Assembly: GCA_965198915.1 (NCBI GenBank) | Contig: CBDAQC010000002.1 | Location: 1,612,001 to 1,676,000 of the forward strand | Length of the DNA: 64,000 nucleotides | Direction: 5' to 3' | From: BOG-908 sp965198915 | Lineage (GTDB): Bacteria > Pseudomonadota > Alphaproteobacteria > Acetobacterales > Acetobacteraceae | Shown: one piece after another, positions 16,437 through 26,923 of the stretch | Numbering within the stretch: the first letter of the stretch is position 1 | Layout of the letters: the number at the start of each line of letters is the position of its first letter | Translations under genes and position numbers: made by a program | Notes under the pieces: generated by a model | The model's database searches: none | Told to the model about the DNA's origin: nothing | What the model saw: the letters and a program-made list of their open reading frames with translations, nothing else

Positions 16437-17800
16437 CAATCGGCAGCCTCGGGCAGGGTAGAGGCATGCTCGATGACCGCGCATAGCTCGGCGACTACCT
16501 GGCTCACCATCGCCTCGTCCTCCGCCTCGGCCATTACCCGTATCAGCGGCTCCGTGCCGCTCGGCCGCAGCAGCAGTCGGCCGGTGCCGGCCAGGCGCGC
16601 TTCCACGTCGCGCACGGCTTCCAGCACAGTCGCATGGGTTAACGGGTCACCGCCGGAGAAGCGGACGTTGCGCAGCAATTGCGGCAGCGGCGCAAAGCGG
16701 CGGCAGACCTCGCTGGCGGGCCGTGCCTCCGTCATTATGGTGGCCAGCACCTGCAGCGCGGCCACCAGGCCGTCACCGGTGGTGGCGAAGTCGGACAGGA
16801 TCATGTGGCCGGACTGCTCGCCGCCGATGTTGATTCCGGTCTCGCGCATGCGCTCCACCACGTAACGGTCGCCCACGCGCGTGCGGTCCAGGGTCAGGCC
16901 CTGGTCAGCCAGGAAACGCTCCAGACCGAGATTGCTCATCACGGTCGCCACCACGCCGCCGCCGCGCAGGCGGCCGTCCCGCGCCCAGGATTGCGCGATC
17001 AGCGCCAGCACCTGGTCGCCGTCGATCAAATGGCCGCGCTCGTCAGCCAGCAGCACGCGGTCTGCGTCGCCATCCAGCGCTATGCCGAGGTCGGCACCGT
17101 GGGCCAGCACCTCGCCGCAAAGCTGCGCCGGCTGGGTGCTGCCGCAGTCCCGGTTAATGTTGAAACCGTCCGGGGAGACGCCAACCGGTATGATCTGCGC
17201 GCCAAGCTCCGCCAGCACGGTTGGCGCCACGCGATAGGCGGCGCCGTGCGCGCAATCGACCACGATGCGCAGCCCGTCCAGCGTCAGGCGACGCGGGAAG
17301 CTCGCCTTCGCACTCTCGATGTAGCGGCCGGCGGCATCCTCCAGCCGGCGTGCGCGGCCGAGCTTCATCGGTGCCGCCAGCCGGCTGGAGAGGTCGGTCT
17401 GCATCAGAAGCTCGATCTCGGTCTCCGTCTCATCGGACAACTTGAAACCGTCGGGCCCGAACAGCTTGATTCCGTTATCCTCGAAGGCGTTGTGGCTGGC
17501 GGAGATCATCACACCCAGATCGGCGCGCATCGAGCGGGTGAGCATGGCAATGGCCGGCGTGGGCAGCGGGCCCACCAGAAGCACATCCATGCCGGCGCTG
17601 GTGAAGCCGGCCACCAGGGCCGGCTCCAGCATGTAGCCGGACAGGCGGGTGTCCTTGCCGATGATCACCTGGTGGCGGTGGTCGCCGCGCACGAACTGCA
17701 GCCCCGCGGCCAGTCCCACGCGCAGGGCCGTCTCGGGGCTCATGGCGCCGGTATTGGCGCGTCCGCGAATGCCATCAGTTCCGAAAAGCTTGCGATGCAT
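16436..17800 (-). CDS. glmM: Phosphoglucosamine mutase
   Basis: Interconverts glucosamine-6-phosphate and glucosamine-1-phosphate for UDP-GlcNAc, peptidoglycan and LPS synthesis. 454 residues, normal for the family. LFGTDGIRGRANTG opens the protein, the phosphoserine is Ser102 in ISASHNAFEDNGIKLFG, the metal loop is DGDADRV, and the sugar/phosphate loops GGEQSGHMI and RPSGTEPLIRVM follow. ATG 17800 is preceded by AAGGA and begins at the conserved N-terminus; the longer frame to 17875 overlaps folP. It follows folP by 44 bp and is translationally coupled to the phzF-like gene. Confidence 0.97.
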   Translation of the reverse strand: MHRKLFGTDGIRGRANTGAMSPETALRVGLAAGLQFVRGDHRHQVIIGKDTRLSGYMLEPALVAGFTSAGMDVLLVGPLPTPAIAMLTRSMRADLGVMISASHNAFEDNGIKLFGPDGFKLSDETETEIELLMQTDLSSRLAAPMKLGRARRLEDAAGRYIESAKASFPRRLTLDGLRIVVDCAHGAAYRVAPTVLAELGAQIIPVGVSPDGFNINRDCGSTQPAQLCGEVLAHGADLGIALDGDADRVLLADERGHLIDGDQVLALIAQSWARDGRLRGGGVVATVMSNLGLERFLADQGLTLDRTRVGDRYVVERMRETGINIGGEQSGHMILSDFATTGDGLVAALQVLATIMTEARPASEVCRRFAPLPQLLRNVRFSGGDPLTHATVLEAVRDVEARLAGTGRLLLRPSGTEPLIRVMAEAEDEAMVSQVVAELCAVIEHASTLPEAAD

Positions 17801-17844
17801 GACGAATCCTTGCGCGCGTGCCCGAAACAACCGGGCCTGATCGT

Positions 17845-18636
17845 TCAGATAACGTATTCGTGAAAAGCTTGCCACATCCGTAGCGCCTGCGCCGTCTCTG
17901 CTACGTCGTGTGTGCGTATTACGGCAACACCCTTGCCCACGGCGAAAAGGGCTACCGCGATCGAGCCGGGCGCCCGTTTCCTAGGATCAGCCTCGCCGCC
18001 ATAGCTGCCTACGAACCCCTTGCGCGAGGCCCCTATCAGGATCGGCAGGCCAAGCCTGTGCAGCGAGTCCAGGCCGCGGAGCAGCGTGAGGCTCTGTTCG
18101 GCTGTCTTCGCGAAGCCCAGGCCCGGGTCGATGGTGATGCGGGATCGCGCGATGCCGGCGGCTTCCGCCCGGCCGACGCTATCGGCCAATTCGCGTGTCA
18201 CATCGGCCACCACGTCATCATAGATTGCGAGCGATGCCATGGTCTGCGGCGTGCCGCGCATGTGCATGAGGATTACGGGGCAGCCGGCGGCAGCTAGTAC
18301 GGCCGGCGAGGCCGCGTCGTGCCGCAGGGCGGAGACGTCGTTGACGATCTCGGCCCCCGAATCCAGCGCAGCCTGCATAGTGGCCGCATTACGGGTATCA
18401 ACCGAAAGGCGGGCACCTTGCCGGGCCAGTGCGCTGATGACCGGCAGGACGCGGCGCTGCTCTTCGGCGGGTTCGACGGGGATGGCCCCGGGGCGGGTGC
18501 TCTCGCCGCCTATGTCGAGAATGTCCGCACCTTGGGCGAGCAGCGCCAGTCCTGCCTCGACAGGGTCCGTGTGCGTGCCGCCATCGCTGAAGCTGTCTGG
18601 GGTGACGTTCAGGATACCCATCAGCAGGGGGGTCAA
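17845..18636 (-). CDS. folP: Dihydropteroate synthase
   Basis: Condenses dihydropterin pyrophosphate with p-aminobenzoate in folate synthesis; the sulfonamide target. 263 residues. MGILNVTPDSFSDGG, DIGGESTRPGA, LSVDTRN, GAEIVNDVSAL, DPGLGFAKT, IGASRKGFVG and the final RTHDV are the family blocks in order. The start is TTG at 18636 (reading TPLLMGILNV) or ATG at 18621; TTG keeps five residues commonly present. The TTG is separated from the ftsH stop only by foldback element copy 4, so the element supplies its whole leader. Gene order ftsH-folP-glmM is conserved in many proteobacteria. Confidence 0.95.
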   Translation of the reverse strand: MTPLLMGILNVTPDSFSDGGTHTDPVEAGLALLAQGADILDIGGESTRPGAIPVEPAEEQRRVLPVISALARQGARLSVDTRNAATMQAALDSGAEIVNDVSALRHDAASPAVLAAAGCPVILMHMRGTPQTMASLAIYDDVVADVTRELADSVGRAEAAGIARSRITIDPGLGFAKTAEQSLTLLRGLDSLHRLGLPILIGASRKGFVGSYGGEADPRKRAPGSIAVALFAVGKGVAVIRTHDVAETAQALRMWQAFHEYVI

Positions 18637-18771
18637 AGGAAGGAAGGCCTTCTTTTTTTGTAAAAAGAAGCAAAAAACTTTTGACTCCGCTGTCGCGGAC
18701 CATTCAACCGGTCGCCGACAGAGAGCAAAAGTTTTTTGCTTCTTTTTTTCAAAAAAGAAGGCCTTGCTTGC
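18637..18771. repeat. Foldback element copy 4, fills the ftsH-folP gap exactly
   Basis: Left arm 18637-18683 and right arm 18726-18771 are near-perfect inverted copies of each other (GAAG/CTTC stem type). The spacer forms an apical stem: CTGTCGCGGACC pairs with GGTCGCCGACAG with two mismatches. The folP start codon (18634-18636) and the ftsH stop (18772-18774) directly flank it, so the 135-bp gap is nothing but the element. Confidence 0.95.
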
Positions 18772-20694
<1,923 letters not shown>

Positions 20695-20856
20695 TGCGTC
20701 CCAGTCCCAGACGAACCTGCCGGTTCGCGTTCAATCAAAAACTACGGCTGCTGTCTGGGCACCCTTTTCGGAAGTGTGCCGGTTGCAGCCAATCCTCAAC
20801 CGGGGACATGGTGCGTCCACGAAGCTTGCGCATCCCCTAACTTGTCGCACCCGGCC

Positions 20857-22086
20857 CTAACCGGCGCTCGCAGCAGGATGTGGCGGGCACAGCGTTAGCT
20901 TCACGCGCCGATTTGTCCATCCTGTAATTGCCGCTTTCGGCAGCCGGCCGGCCAAATGCGGCACGCCGCACAGCGCGCCGCCGCAACGAAGCGCCGGAAG
21001 CGTGCGCAACACGGCCGACGGCAGATCGGTTGCCCTGCGCCAACGCGCTGCGTCGTCCCCCAATGCGGACACAAACAGTCCGGGCGGCGGGCCCGCTTGC
21101 GCGGAGACCACGAAACGGCCGTCCCACACTGCGCCCTCCGTGGCGAGCACGTCGGGCCCGATGGCCGCTTCCTCGCGCAGCAGCAGCAGCCCCTCACCCA
21201 GCCGGCCCGCCGCCATCAGGCGAACGCCGCCCAGGGTGGCCGGGCCGGGTGCCGCCGCCAGACGGGCGAGTGCCGCGGTATCCGGCCCATACGGGCCGCC
21301 GCCCAGCATGCGTATCAGCGCGCCCAGGCAATCCGGCCCGATCGGCCCGGGCGAGAGGATCGCATAGCCTTCGGGAAAAAGCTGCGCGCGCACGGCAAGC
21401 ACCGATGCGATGGCGGCCGCCCTCTGGGCCCGAAGCTCGCCCGCCTGCCCGGCCTTGCGCGTGGCGCGTTCCGCCAGCCCGCCGCTGTCGGCAGCCAGCC
21501 TGACGCGTAGTCTGGTGCGCAAGGCGGCGGTGTCGCGGTTGGACGGATCCTCCACCCAGGCCAGGCCGGCCGCTGCCAGCGTGGCACGCAGACGCGCCGG
21601 CGCCACGCCCAGCAACGGCCGCACCAGCCTGATCGTGCGGCGATGCGACACGGCCAGCATCCCGCCCTGCCCCCACGCGCCGCTGGCGGCTTCCTCGCGC
21701 ATCAGCACGGTTTCCGCCTGGTCGCCCGCGTGATGGCCGAGCAGGAGGTCGCTCAGACCAAGCGTGCCGCAAGCGGCGGTCAGCGCTTCGTAGCGGGCCT
21801 GGCGCGCCCGCGCGGCAAGCCCCTGCCCGTGCTGCAGGCCAGCCAGCCTGAGCGTGTGCGACGGCACGCCGAAGGACGCCAGGCGCTCCCTCGTGACATC
21901 GGCTTCGGCGCCGGATTCCGGACGCAGGCCGTGATCGACAACCAGGGCCACGGGATCGCCCCAGCGTTTGGTCAGCCAGGCCAGGCAGAGGCTATCCGCA
22001 CCGCCGCTGACCGCCACGGCCTGGCGGGCGCCCCAGGGCCCCAGCCGCTGCATCAGGCCGGTGAACTCGGCTTCGGTCAGAAGCAA
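20857..22086 (-). CDS. tilS: tRNA(Ile)-lysidine synthase
   Basis: Modifies C34 of tRNA-Ile (CAU) to lysidine so that it reads AUA. 409 residues. The PP-loop SGGADS is at residues 27-32; LLGHHAGDQAETVLMR and IRLVRPLLG ... WVEDPSNRD complete the N-type ATPase core, followed by a less conserved C-terminal tRNA-binding part. Only TTG 22086 serves as a conventional start; the reading MLLTEAEFTGLMQRLG suggests that the native start may be the CTG at 22080 (TEAEFTGLM...). The gap to cpoB upstream is filled exactly by foldback element copy 5. TilS is needed here, as ATA codons are used in this window. Confidence 0.93.
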   Translation of the reverse strand: MLLTEAEFTGLMQRLGPWGARQAVAVSGGADSLCLAWLTKRWGDPVALVVDHGLRPESGAEADVTRERLASFGVPSHTLRLAGLQHGQGLAARARQARYEALTAACGTLGLSDLLLGHHAGDQAETVLMREEAASGAWGQGGMLAVSHRRTIRLVRPLLGVAPARLRATLAAAGLAWVEDPSNRDTAALRTRLRVRLAADSGGLAERATRKAGQAGELRAQRAAAIASVLAVRAQLFPEGYAILSPGPIGPDCLGALIRMLGGGPYGPDTAALARLAAAPGPATLGGVRLMAAGRLGEGLLLLREEAAIGPDVLATEGAVWDGRFVVSAQAGPPPGLFVSALGDDAARWRRATDLPSAVLRTLPALRCGGALCGVPHLAGRLPKAAITGWTNRRVKLTLCPPHPAASAG

Positions 22087-22204
22087 GGAAGCAAGCAGTC
22101 CTTCTTCAAAAAAAAGGACCCAAAAACTTTAGCTCCCTGCCGGCGGCCCGGCGGCGAGCGCAACGGCCTTCCGCCTTGCCGCGGAGAGAGAGGGCCTTGC
22201 CTGC
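22087..22204. repeat. Foldback element copy 5, one good arm, fills the cpoB-tilS gap
   Basis: The left arm (22087-22131) keeps AAGCAAGCAGTCC, the GTCC/GGAC hairpin and CCAAAAACTTT. The right arm is reduced to GGCCTTGCCTGCC near 22192-22204. The spacer holds CCCTGCCGGCGG. The element spans exactly from the tilS start codon to the cpoB stop codon. Confidence 0.78.
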
Positions 22205-23080
22205 CTATTTTCCGCACGACGCCCGCTTGCGCGAACCGGCCACCGCCGCCTTCTGCGCTCCGGGGAACTCGGCGCTTAGCTTCGCCAGAGCCTGGCATGC
22301 GTCACGATCGTCATTCAGCGCGATCAGTGTGTTGGCGACGCCGAGCAGGGCCACCGGCGCGGTCGGCGAGCGCGGCGCCCGGTTATACGCCTGGTAGAAA
22401 TCGGCCGCGGCCTGCTTGTAGTCGTGCTGCCCGGCTTCGGCGCGGGCGAGCAGAAACTGGGCGTCCATTGCGCGCGGGCTATGGCCCGCGAGCGCCTCGC
22501 GCGCCGCCGCCTCGGCCGCGGCGTAATCGCGCCGTGCAAGCGCCGCGTTGCCCTCGCGCAGCGCCAGTTCCGGGGTGCGGTGCACCGGCTTCGGCAGCGC
22601 GGCCGGCGCTGCCAGCGGCCCGGCTCCACCCGAGGCCTCGCCCGCTGGCTCGGCGGCGGGGGCGCCGGCTCCTGCGGGCGCCTGGCCCACCTTGAACGCC
22701 AGATCGCCGATCTGCTTGGTAAGGTCGTCGTGGTCGTGCTGCAACTGGTTGGTCAGGTCATCGACCCGGCCCTGCAGCGTGCGGTTCTGCTCTTCCAGCG
22801 CGCCCACCCGGACCACGAGTTCGGCGGCCGTATCGCCACCTCCGCCAGGGGCTGCCTGCTGATAGGGCGGCACCGAACCGCCTTGCGGTCCCAGGCTGGA
22901 TTGCACCTGGCTGCCGCTCTGCTGGTTCTGCTGCAATATCTGCAGCTCCTGGCGCAATTCAGCGATCTGGTTCTGCAAGGCAATGCCCTCGCGCGTCTCG
23001 ACCTGCGCGTCGCTCCGTTGCGCGAACAGCAGAGCGCCCAGAACGCTCGCGGTGAGCAACAGGCCGGCGTGTGCTTGCAT
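22205..23080 (-). CDS. cpoB: Tol-Pal system protein CpoB/YbgF
   Basis: Periplasmic partner of Tol-Pal that coordinates outer-membrane constriction with peptidoglycan synthesis. 291 residues. A Sec signal peptide runs from M1 (QAHAGLLLTASVLGALLFA) to about SDAQ; a coiled coil follows (LQNQIAELRQELQILQQNQ and VGALEEQNRTLQGRVDDLTNQLQ), then a Gly/Ala/Pro linker and C-terminal TPR-like repeats (PELALREGNAALARRDYAAAE, AMDAQFLLARAEAG, SPTAPVALLGVANTLIAL). ATG 23080 with GGGGAAAG upstream starts the signal peptide. It lies downstream of pal, past a terminator-like hairpin. Confidence 0.92.
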   Translation of the reverse strand: MQAHAGLLLTASVLGALLFAQRSDAQVETREGIALQNQIAELRQELQILQQNQQSGSQVQSSLGPQGGSVPPYQQAAPGGGGDTAAELVVRVGALEEQNRTLQGRVDDLTNQLQHDHDDLTKQIGDLAFKVGQAPAGAGAPAAEPAGEASGGAGPLAAPAALPKPVHRTPELALREGNAALARRDYAAAEAAAREALAGHSPRAMDAQFLLARAEAGQHDYKQAAADFYQAYNRAPRSPTAPVALLGVANTLIALNDDRDACQALAKLSAEFPGAQKAAVAGSRKRASCGK

Positions 23081-23115
23081 CGTCTTCTTTCCCCTGGGTG
23101 GCGCCACCATACGAA

Positions 23116-23141
23116 AAGTCCGGAGGCTAGCCCCCGGACTT
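23116..23141 (-). terminator. Terminator-like hairpin between pal and cpoB
   Basis: On the (-) strand AAGTCCGG (23141-23134) pairs perfectly with CCGGACTT (23123-23116), with further G/C pairing in the loop region; the downstream side continues TTTTC. This is shaped like a Rho-independent terminator or attenuator, 35 bp before the cpoB ATG. It would reduce tol-pal readthrough into cpoB-tilS-ftsH. Confidence 0.6.
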
Positions 23142-23262
23142 CGCGCTGTCGAACTACACCACAGAGTAGGAACCCACGCCCGTTAGTAAGTCTTCATCCG
23201 CGAACACCTGCCCAGCCTGCCGGAACGTTCCAGCCGCCGGAGGGCAATCGCGGACGAACGGC

Positions 23263-23766
23263 TCAGGAAGTCGGGCCGGAAGCGACGGACGTGATGGCGT
23301 TGCGGTTCTGCGCCCAGGACTGCTCGTCGTCGCCCAGCGCGGTCGGGCGGTCCTTGCCGTAGCTGATCGTGGTGATGCGGCTCGCCGACACGCCCTTGGC
23401 GGTCAGGAAGTCCTTCGCCGCGTTGGCGCGGCGCTGGCCGAGGGCGAGATTGTATTCCTCGGTGCCACGGTCGTCGCAATTGCCGGCAACCTGCACGCTG
23501 ACGTTCGGATACTTGGCCAGCCAGTCGGCCTGCTTGGAGAGAGTCGCCTGGCCCGCGTCGGTCAGCGTGGAGGAGTTCAACTCGTAGAACACCCTGTCAC
23601 CCACGTTGGCGACGAGGTCTTCCTGGCTGCCGCCGATCGGGCCGCCGCCGGCGGTCTGCGAGGTGCCCGTGAAACCCTGCTGGTTGCCGGTGGTGGCGGG
23701 CGGCGTCTTGGAGCAGGCGGCAAGTAGGGAGATGGCGGCGATCGCGCCCAGATACTTTATCTTCAT
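23263..23766 (-). CDS. pal: Peptidoglycan-associated lipoprotein Pal
   Basis: Outer-membrane lipoprotein that binds peptidoglycan and TolB. 167 residues. The lipoprotein signal MKIKYLGAIAAISLLAACSK ends in an LAAC lipobox; a Gly/Thr-rich linker leads into an OmpA-like domain with VFYELNSSTLTDAGQATL, VQVAGNCDDRGTEEYNLALGQRRANAAKDFL and ISYGKDRPTALGDDEQSWAQNRNAI, where the conserved Asp and Arg contact meso-DAP. ATG 23766 begins the signal; the frame runs 42 nt further but without a signal-like start. Order tolB-pal-cpoB is standard. Confidence 0.97.
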   Translation of the reverse strand: MKIKYLGAIAAISLLAACSKTPPATTGNQQGFTGTSQTAGGGPIGGSQEDLVANVGDRVFYELNSSTLTDAGQATLSKQADWLAKYPNVSVQVAGNCDDRGTEEYNLALGQRRANAAKDFLTAKGVSASRITTISYGKDRPTALGDDEQSWAQNRNAITSVASGPTS

Positions 23767-23931
23767 GGTGGAATGTTCCTGTGTGTCGATGCGTTTGTAG
23801 CTGACCACGCGTGTAACGACCGATATGACGGATCGTTGCCGCGGTGCGGCGGAAATACGCTTACGCTCCCGTCACGGTCAAGCATCCTGTCACCGGCACC
23901 GGCCGGCTTGCAGGACGGCCCTGCCTCTACG

Positions 23932-25350
23932 CTACGCGTTCAGCGGCGACCAAGCCGGGTCGGACGCGTCCGTGGGCGTGGGCACCTGCCGCTCGTTGAA
24001 CCCGGTGATGTCGATCGACACCAGGCGGGAGGAGAAGCCCTCGCCGGAGCTGCCGCGCGCCTGCGTCTCGCGCCAGAACATCAGCACGCGGCCGTTCGGC
24101 GCGAAGGTGGGACCCTCCACGGCGAAACTTTCCGACAATATGCGCTCGCCGCTGCCGTCCGGCGCCATGACGCCGATGGCGAAGGTGTTGCCGCCCAGCC
24201 GCGTGAAGGCGATCAGGTCGCCGCGCGGGGACCAGACCGGCGTGCCGTAGCGTCCTTTGCCGTAACTGATGCGGCGCGCCCCGCCGCCGCCGGCACCCAT
24301 CACGTAAAGCTGCTGGTCGCCGCCACGGTCCGAGTTGAAGACGATCTGGCTGGCATCCGGCGAGTAGCACGGGCTGGTGTCTATGCTGCCGGAACTGGTC
24401 AGCCGGCGCGCGGCATGGCTCGCGGTATCGACCACGAAAATGTCCGACCCGCCGCCGCGAGTGACCGAGAGTATGCAGGAGCTGCCGTCCGGCGAGAAAC
24501 GCGGCGCGAAGCTCATGCCCTCGAATTCGCCGAACGTGCTCTGCCGGCCGGAGCTGAGGTCGAACAAGTACACGCGTGGGCGGTTGGACGCGTAGCTCAT
24601 GAAGGCAATCTGGTCGCGCACGGGGTTGAAGCGCGGCGTCAGCACCAGCCAGGAGCCGTCCGTCAGGATGCGGTTGTTGGCGCTGTCCTGGTCCATGATG
24701 GCCAGGCGCTTGGTCAGGGCGCCGCGCCGGCCGGTGCTGGCCACATAGACGATGCGGGTGTCGAAATAGCCCTTCTCGCCCACCAGCCGCTCGTAGATGA
24801 CGTCGGCTATGATGTGGGCGATGCGGCGCCAGTTGGCTGCCTGCGTGGTGTAGGCGGTGCCCTGTATCTGAGTGCCCTGCAGCACGTCCCACAGGCGGAA
24901 CTCCACACGCAGCGGGTCCGTGCCGGTCACCTGGCCGGTGACCAGCGCGTGCGCGCCGGTGGACTTCCAGGTGGCGAAATCCGGCGTGCCGGTGGGCGGC
25001 GCGAAGGCCTGGTCCAGCGGCCGGAACAGGCCGCAGCGGCCAAGGTCCGCGTTGATGACGCCGCCTATGTCCACCCCGCCCGGGCCGCCAGCCAGGCCGG
25101 TGACCGCGATGGGGATCGGGTTACGCTGCGCGCCGGAGACGTCGATGATCGGCTGCCCGCCCGAAGGCGGCGGCCCGGCCGGCGCCAGGGCGGACTGGGC
25201 CAGGGCGGACTGGGCCAGGGCGGACTGGGCCAGGGCGGGAGAGGCCGCGAGCAGCCCGCCCGCGCCGGCCAGGAAACCGCGGCGCGGCATGAAATCGGCG
25301 GGAAGCAGGCTTCCCGTAATGCGGTCTCGCACCATGGCGATAGTCTCCAT
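23932..25350 (-). CDS. tolB: Tol-Pal system periplasmic protein TolB, with Tat-like signal
   Basis: Periplasmic beta-propeller that contacts Pal and TolA. 472 residues from ATG 25350, which overlaps the tolA TGA (TGATG). The N-terminal alpha/beta domain (GGVDIGGVINADLGRCGLF, FATWKSTGAHALVTGQV) is followed by propeller repeats with SPDG/SPRGD-type turns (FSPDGSSCILSVTRGG, CYSPDASQIVFNSDRGG, WSPRGDLIAFTRLGG). The signal MPRRGFLAGAGGLLAASPALAQ carries a twin-arginine RRGFLAG motif rather than a plain Sec signal, after a short N-extension. Right after the signal is a tandem SALAQ repeat. Confidence 0.96.
   Translation of the reverse strand: METIAMVRDRITGSLLPADFMPRRGFLAGAGGLLAASPALAQSALAQSALAQSALAPAGPPPSGGQPIIDVSGAQRNPIPIAVTGLAGGPGGVDIGGVINADLGRCGLFRPLDQAFAPPTGTPDFATWKSTGAHALVTGQVTGTDPLRVEFRLWDVLQGTQIQGTAYTTQAANWRRIAHIIADVIYERLVGEKGYFDTRIVYVASTGRRGALTKRLAIMDQDSANNRILTDGSWLVLTPRFNPVRDQIAFMSYASNRPRVYLFDLSSGRQSTFGEFEGMSFAPRFSPDGSSCILSVTRGGGSDIFVVDTASHAARRLTSSGSIDTSPCYSPDASQIVFNSDRGGDQQLYVMGAGGGGARRISYGKGRYGTPVWSPRGDLIAFTRLGGNTFAIGVMAPDGSGERILSESFAVEGPTFAPNGRVLMFWRETQARGSSGEGFSSRLVSIDITGFNERQVPTPTDASDPAWSPLNA
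25184..25238. repeat. 15-bp tandem repeat inside tolB
   Basis: GCCAGGGCGGACTGG occurs three times in a row plus a 10-bp partial copy. On the coding (-) strand it encodes repeated Ala-Gln-Ser-Ala-Leu just after the predicted signal cleavage site of TolB. Copy-number change would stay in frame and alter only the linker. Confidence 0.9.
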
Positions 25351-26336
25351 CAAGGTCTGAAGCGGAATTTGAACTGGGCGGAAGGCTGGCCCAGCAGGTT
25401 CGCGGGAATCGGCAGCTTGGCGCATTCGGCGAGCAGCACGGCATGCTCCGCGCGCTCGGCAAAGGCGCGGTAGGCCGGGTCCGCATTGGCCTTGGCCTGG
25501 AAAGCGGGGTCGAGCTTCACATCGCGCACCACGCCCTCCGCATCCACGGTCACCACCATGTCGGCGTAGTAGCTGGCGTAGTCTTTCGCCGCCGTGTCCT
25601 CGGAGTAACAACGCCGTACGGAGTCGCCGATCGTCTTGCGCTGGCCCTCGCTGAGCGCGCCGGTCAGGTTGCCGTGCAGCTGACCGCCGGCGTTGTGCGC
25701 CCCGCCACGCGATGGGTTATAGGTGTGCGTCGGCGCCTTGGTCTGCTTCTGATCCGCCTGGAACGCCTCCAGCGTGTTCATCAGGCTGCTGGTGTCAGGC
25801 ACCGGGTTCTTCGTCAGGTTCGGCTGGTGGCGCACCGTGTCCAGCGGACGGGCTTTCTCCACTGCCTCCTTGACCGGCTTCTTCGGCTGCTCGTCCGCCT
25901 TCATCGGCTGGATCGGCGGAGGCGCCACTATCTTCATCGGCGGAGGCGGCTTCAGCGCGATCGCTTCCTTGTCCGGCGGCGGCAGCGGCAGCTTCGCGGT
26001 GTCGAGCGTCTTCACCGCCGAACTGGCCGCGGTGGGCGGCGGCGGTGGTGGTGGCGGCGGCGGCGGCGCGGTCTCGATCGGCTGCGGCTTCGGCGGTGCC
26101 ACGGCCGGGTTCTCGGTCGCCGGCGTGTCCGCCTCGGCGGGCGCCGCCACTTGGCCATGCGCGTCCGATTTCTGTGCGGACGCGGCGGTGCCCTCGAACT
26201 CCACCTCCATCGCGTCGTCCGGCGGCGGCGGAGGCGGCAGCGGCGCGGGTATGACGATGATCAGCGCGAGCAGGATCAGGAGGTGGAGCGCCCCCGAAAC
26301 CGTCGCCGCGCGTGACATGCCCTGACGCATGGCCAC
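25350..26336 (-). CDS. tolA: TolA, inner-membrane Tol-Pal protein (TonB-like C-terminus)
   Basis: Links TolQR to Pal/TolB across the periplasm. 328 residues from GTG 26336 (ATG at 26330 possible). One N-terminal membrane helix (ALHLLILLALIIVIPA) is followed by a Pro-rich domain with polyproline runs (up to 11 Pro) rather than the long helical domain of enterobacteria, and a C-terminal TolA/TonB-like domain (ALSEGQRKTIGDSVRRCY ... MVVTVDAEGVVRDVKLDPAF ... ECAKLPIPANLL). This Pro-rich form is usual in alphaproteobacteria. It lies 1 bp after the tolR stop and overlaps tolB. Confidence 0.9.
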   Translation of the reverse strand: MAMRQGMSRAATVSGALHLLILLALIIVIPAPLPPPPPPDDAMEVEFEGTAASAQKSDAHGQVAAPAEADTPATENPAVAPPKPQPIETAPPPPPPPPPPPTAASSAVKTLDTAKLPLPPPDKEAIALKPPPPMKIVAPPPIQPMKADEQPKKPVKEAVEKARPLDTVRHQPNLTKNPVPDTSSLMNTLEAFQADQKQTKAPTHTYNPSRGGAHNAGGQLHGNLTGALSEGQRKTIGDSVRRCYSEDTAAKDYASYYADMVVTVDAEGVVRDVKLDPAFQAKANADPAYRAFAERAEHAVLLAECAKLPIPANLLGQPSAQFKFRFRP

Positions 26337-26337
26337 G

Positions 26338-26769
26338 CTATTTCGCGGGCGGCTCGGCCAGCAGGGCCACCTTGGTGAAGCCCGCCTGCTGGATCGTGCC
26401 CATGACCTGCAGGACCTGGCCGTAGGCGATGCCCTTGTCGCCGCGCACCAGGATGCGCCGTGTCAGGTCGCTGTCCGATGCGGCGGTCAGCCGTGCCACC
26501 AGGTCGGACAGCTCCACGTCGTCATCGCCCAGATGCGTGTGGCCGTCCGCGGTAATGGTCACCGTCAGCGGCTTGGCGTCCACGTTGATCTGCTGGGCGG
26601 TGGTCTTGGGCAGGTCCACGTTCACGCCGGAGGTCAGCATGGGGGCGGTCACCATGAAGACGATCAGCAGCACGAGCATCACGTCCACCAGCGGCGTGAC
26701 GTTGATCTCGGACATCGCGCGGTAACGCCCGCGCCCACCTCGGCCGCCGCCTATCAGGCCGCCGGCCAT
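26338..26769 (-). CDS. tolR: TolR, ExbD-family proton-channel subunit
   Basis: 143 residues. INVTPLVDVMLVLLIVFMVTAPML is the single membrane helix with the essential Asp of the ExbD/TolR family (PLVDVMLVLLI). The periplasmic part (VNVDLPKTTAQQ ... ILVRGDKGIAYGQVLQVMGTIQQAGFTKVALL) is the usual ExbD fold. The first 17 residues are Gly/Arg-rich and cytoplasmic. With TolQ it uses the proton gradient to energise TolA. The gap to tolQ upstream is occupied by foldback element copy 6. Confidence 0.97.
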   Translation of the reverse strand: MAGGLIGGGRGGRGRYRAMSEINVTPLVDVMLVLLIVFMVTAPMLTSGVNVDLPKTTAQQINVDAKPLTVTITADGHTHLGDDDVELSDLVARLTAASDSDLTRRILVRGDKGIAYGQVLQVMGTIQQAGFTKVALLAEPPAK

Positions 26770-26784
26770 CAGACACAGCCCTCG

Positions 26785-26923
26785 AAGAAAGAAAGGCCTT
26801 CTTTTTCGAGAAAAAGAAGCAAAAAGCTTCTGCTCCCTGTCGGCGGCTGCGGAGAGGTCCGCGACAGTCGGACAAAGGTCTTTTGCTTCTTTTCTTCGGA
26901 AAAGAAGGCTTTGCTTGCCTGCC
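26785..26923. repeat. Foldback element copy 6, in the tolQ-tolR gap
   Basis: The left arm (26785-26831) has stem CTTCTTTTT / AAAAAGAAG with a CGAG-type loop; the right arm (26875-26923) has CTTCTTTTC / GAAAAGAAG, so both strands of the stem changed together. The spacer pairs CTGTCGGCGGC with GTCCGCGACAG. It ends at the tolQ stop codon. Confidence 0.93.

Noticed and set aside
23142..23262. A tRNA or small RNA gene in the pal-cpoB gap
   Set aside because: No cloverleaf or CCA end could be drawn; only the terminator-like hairpin is convincing.
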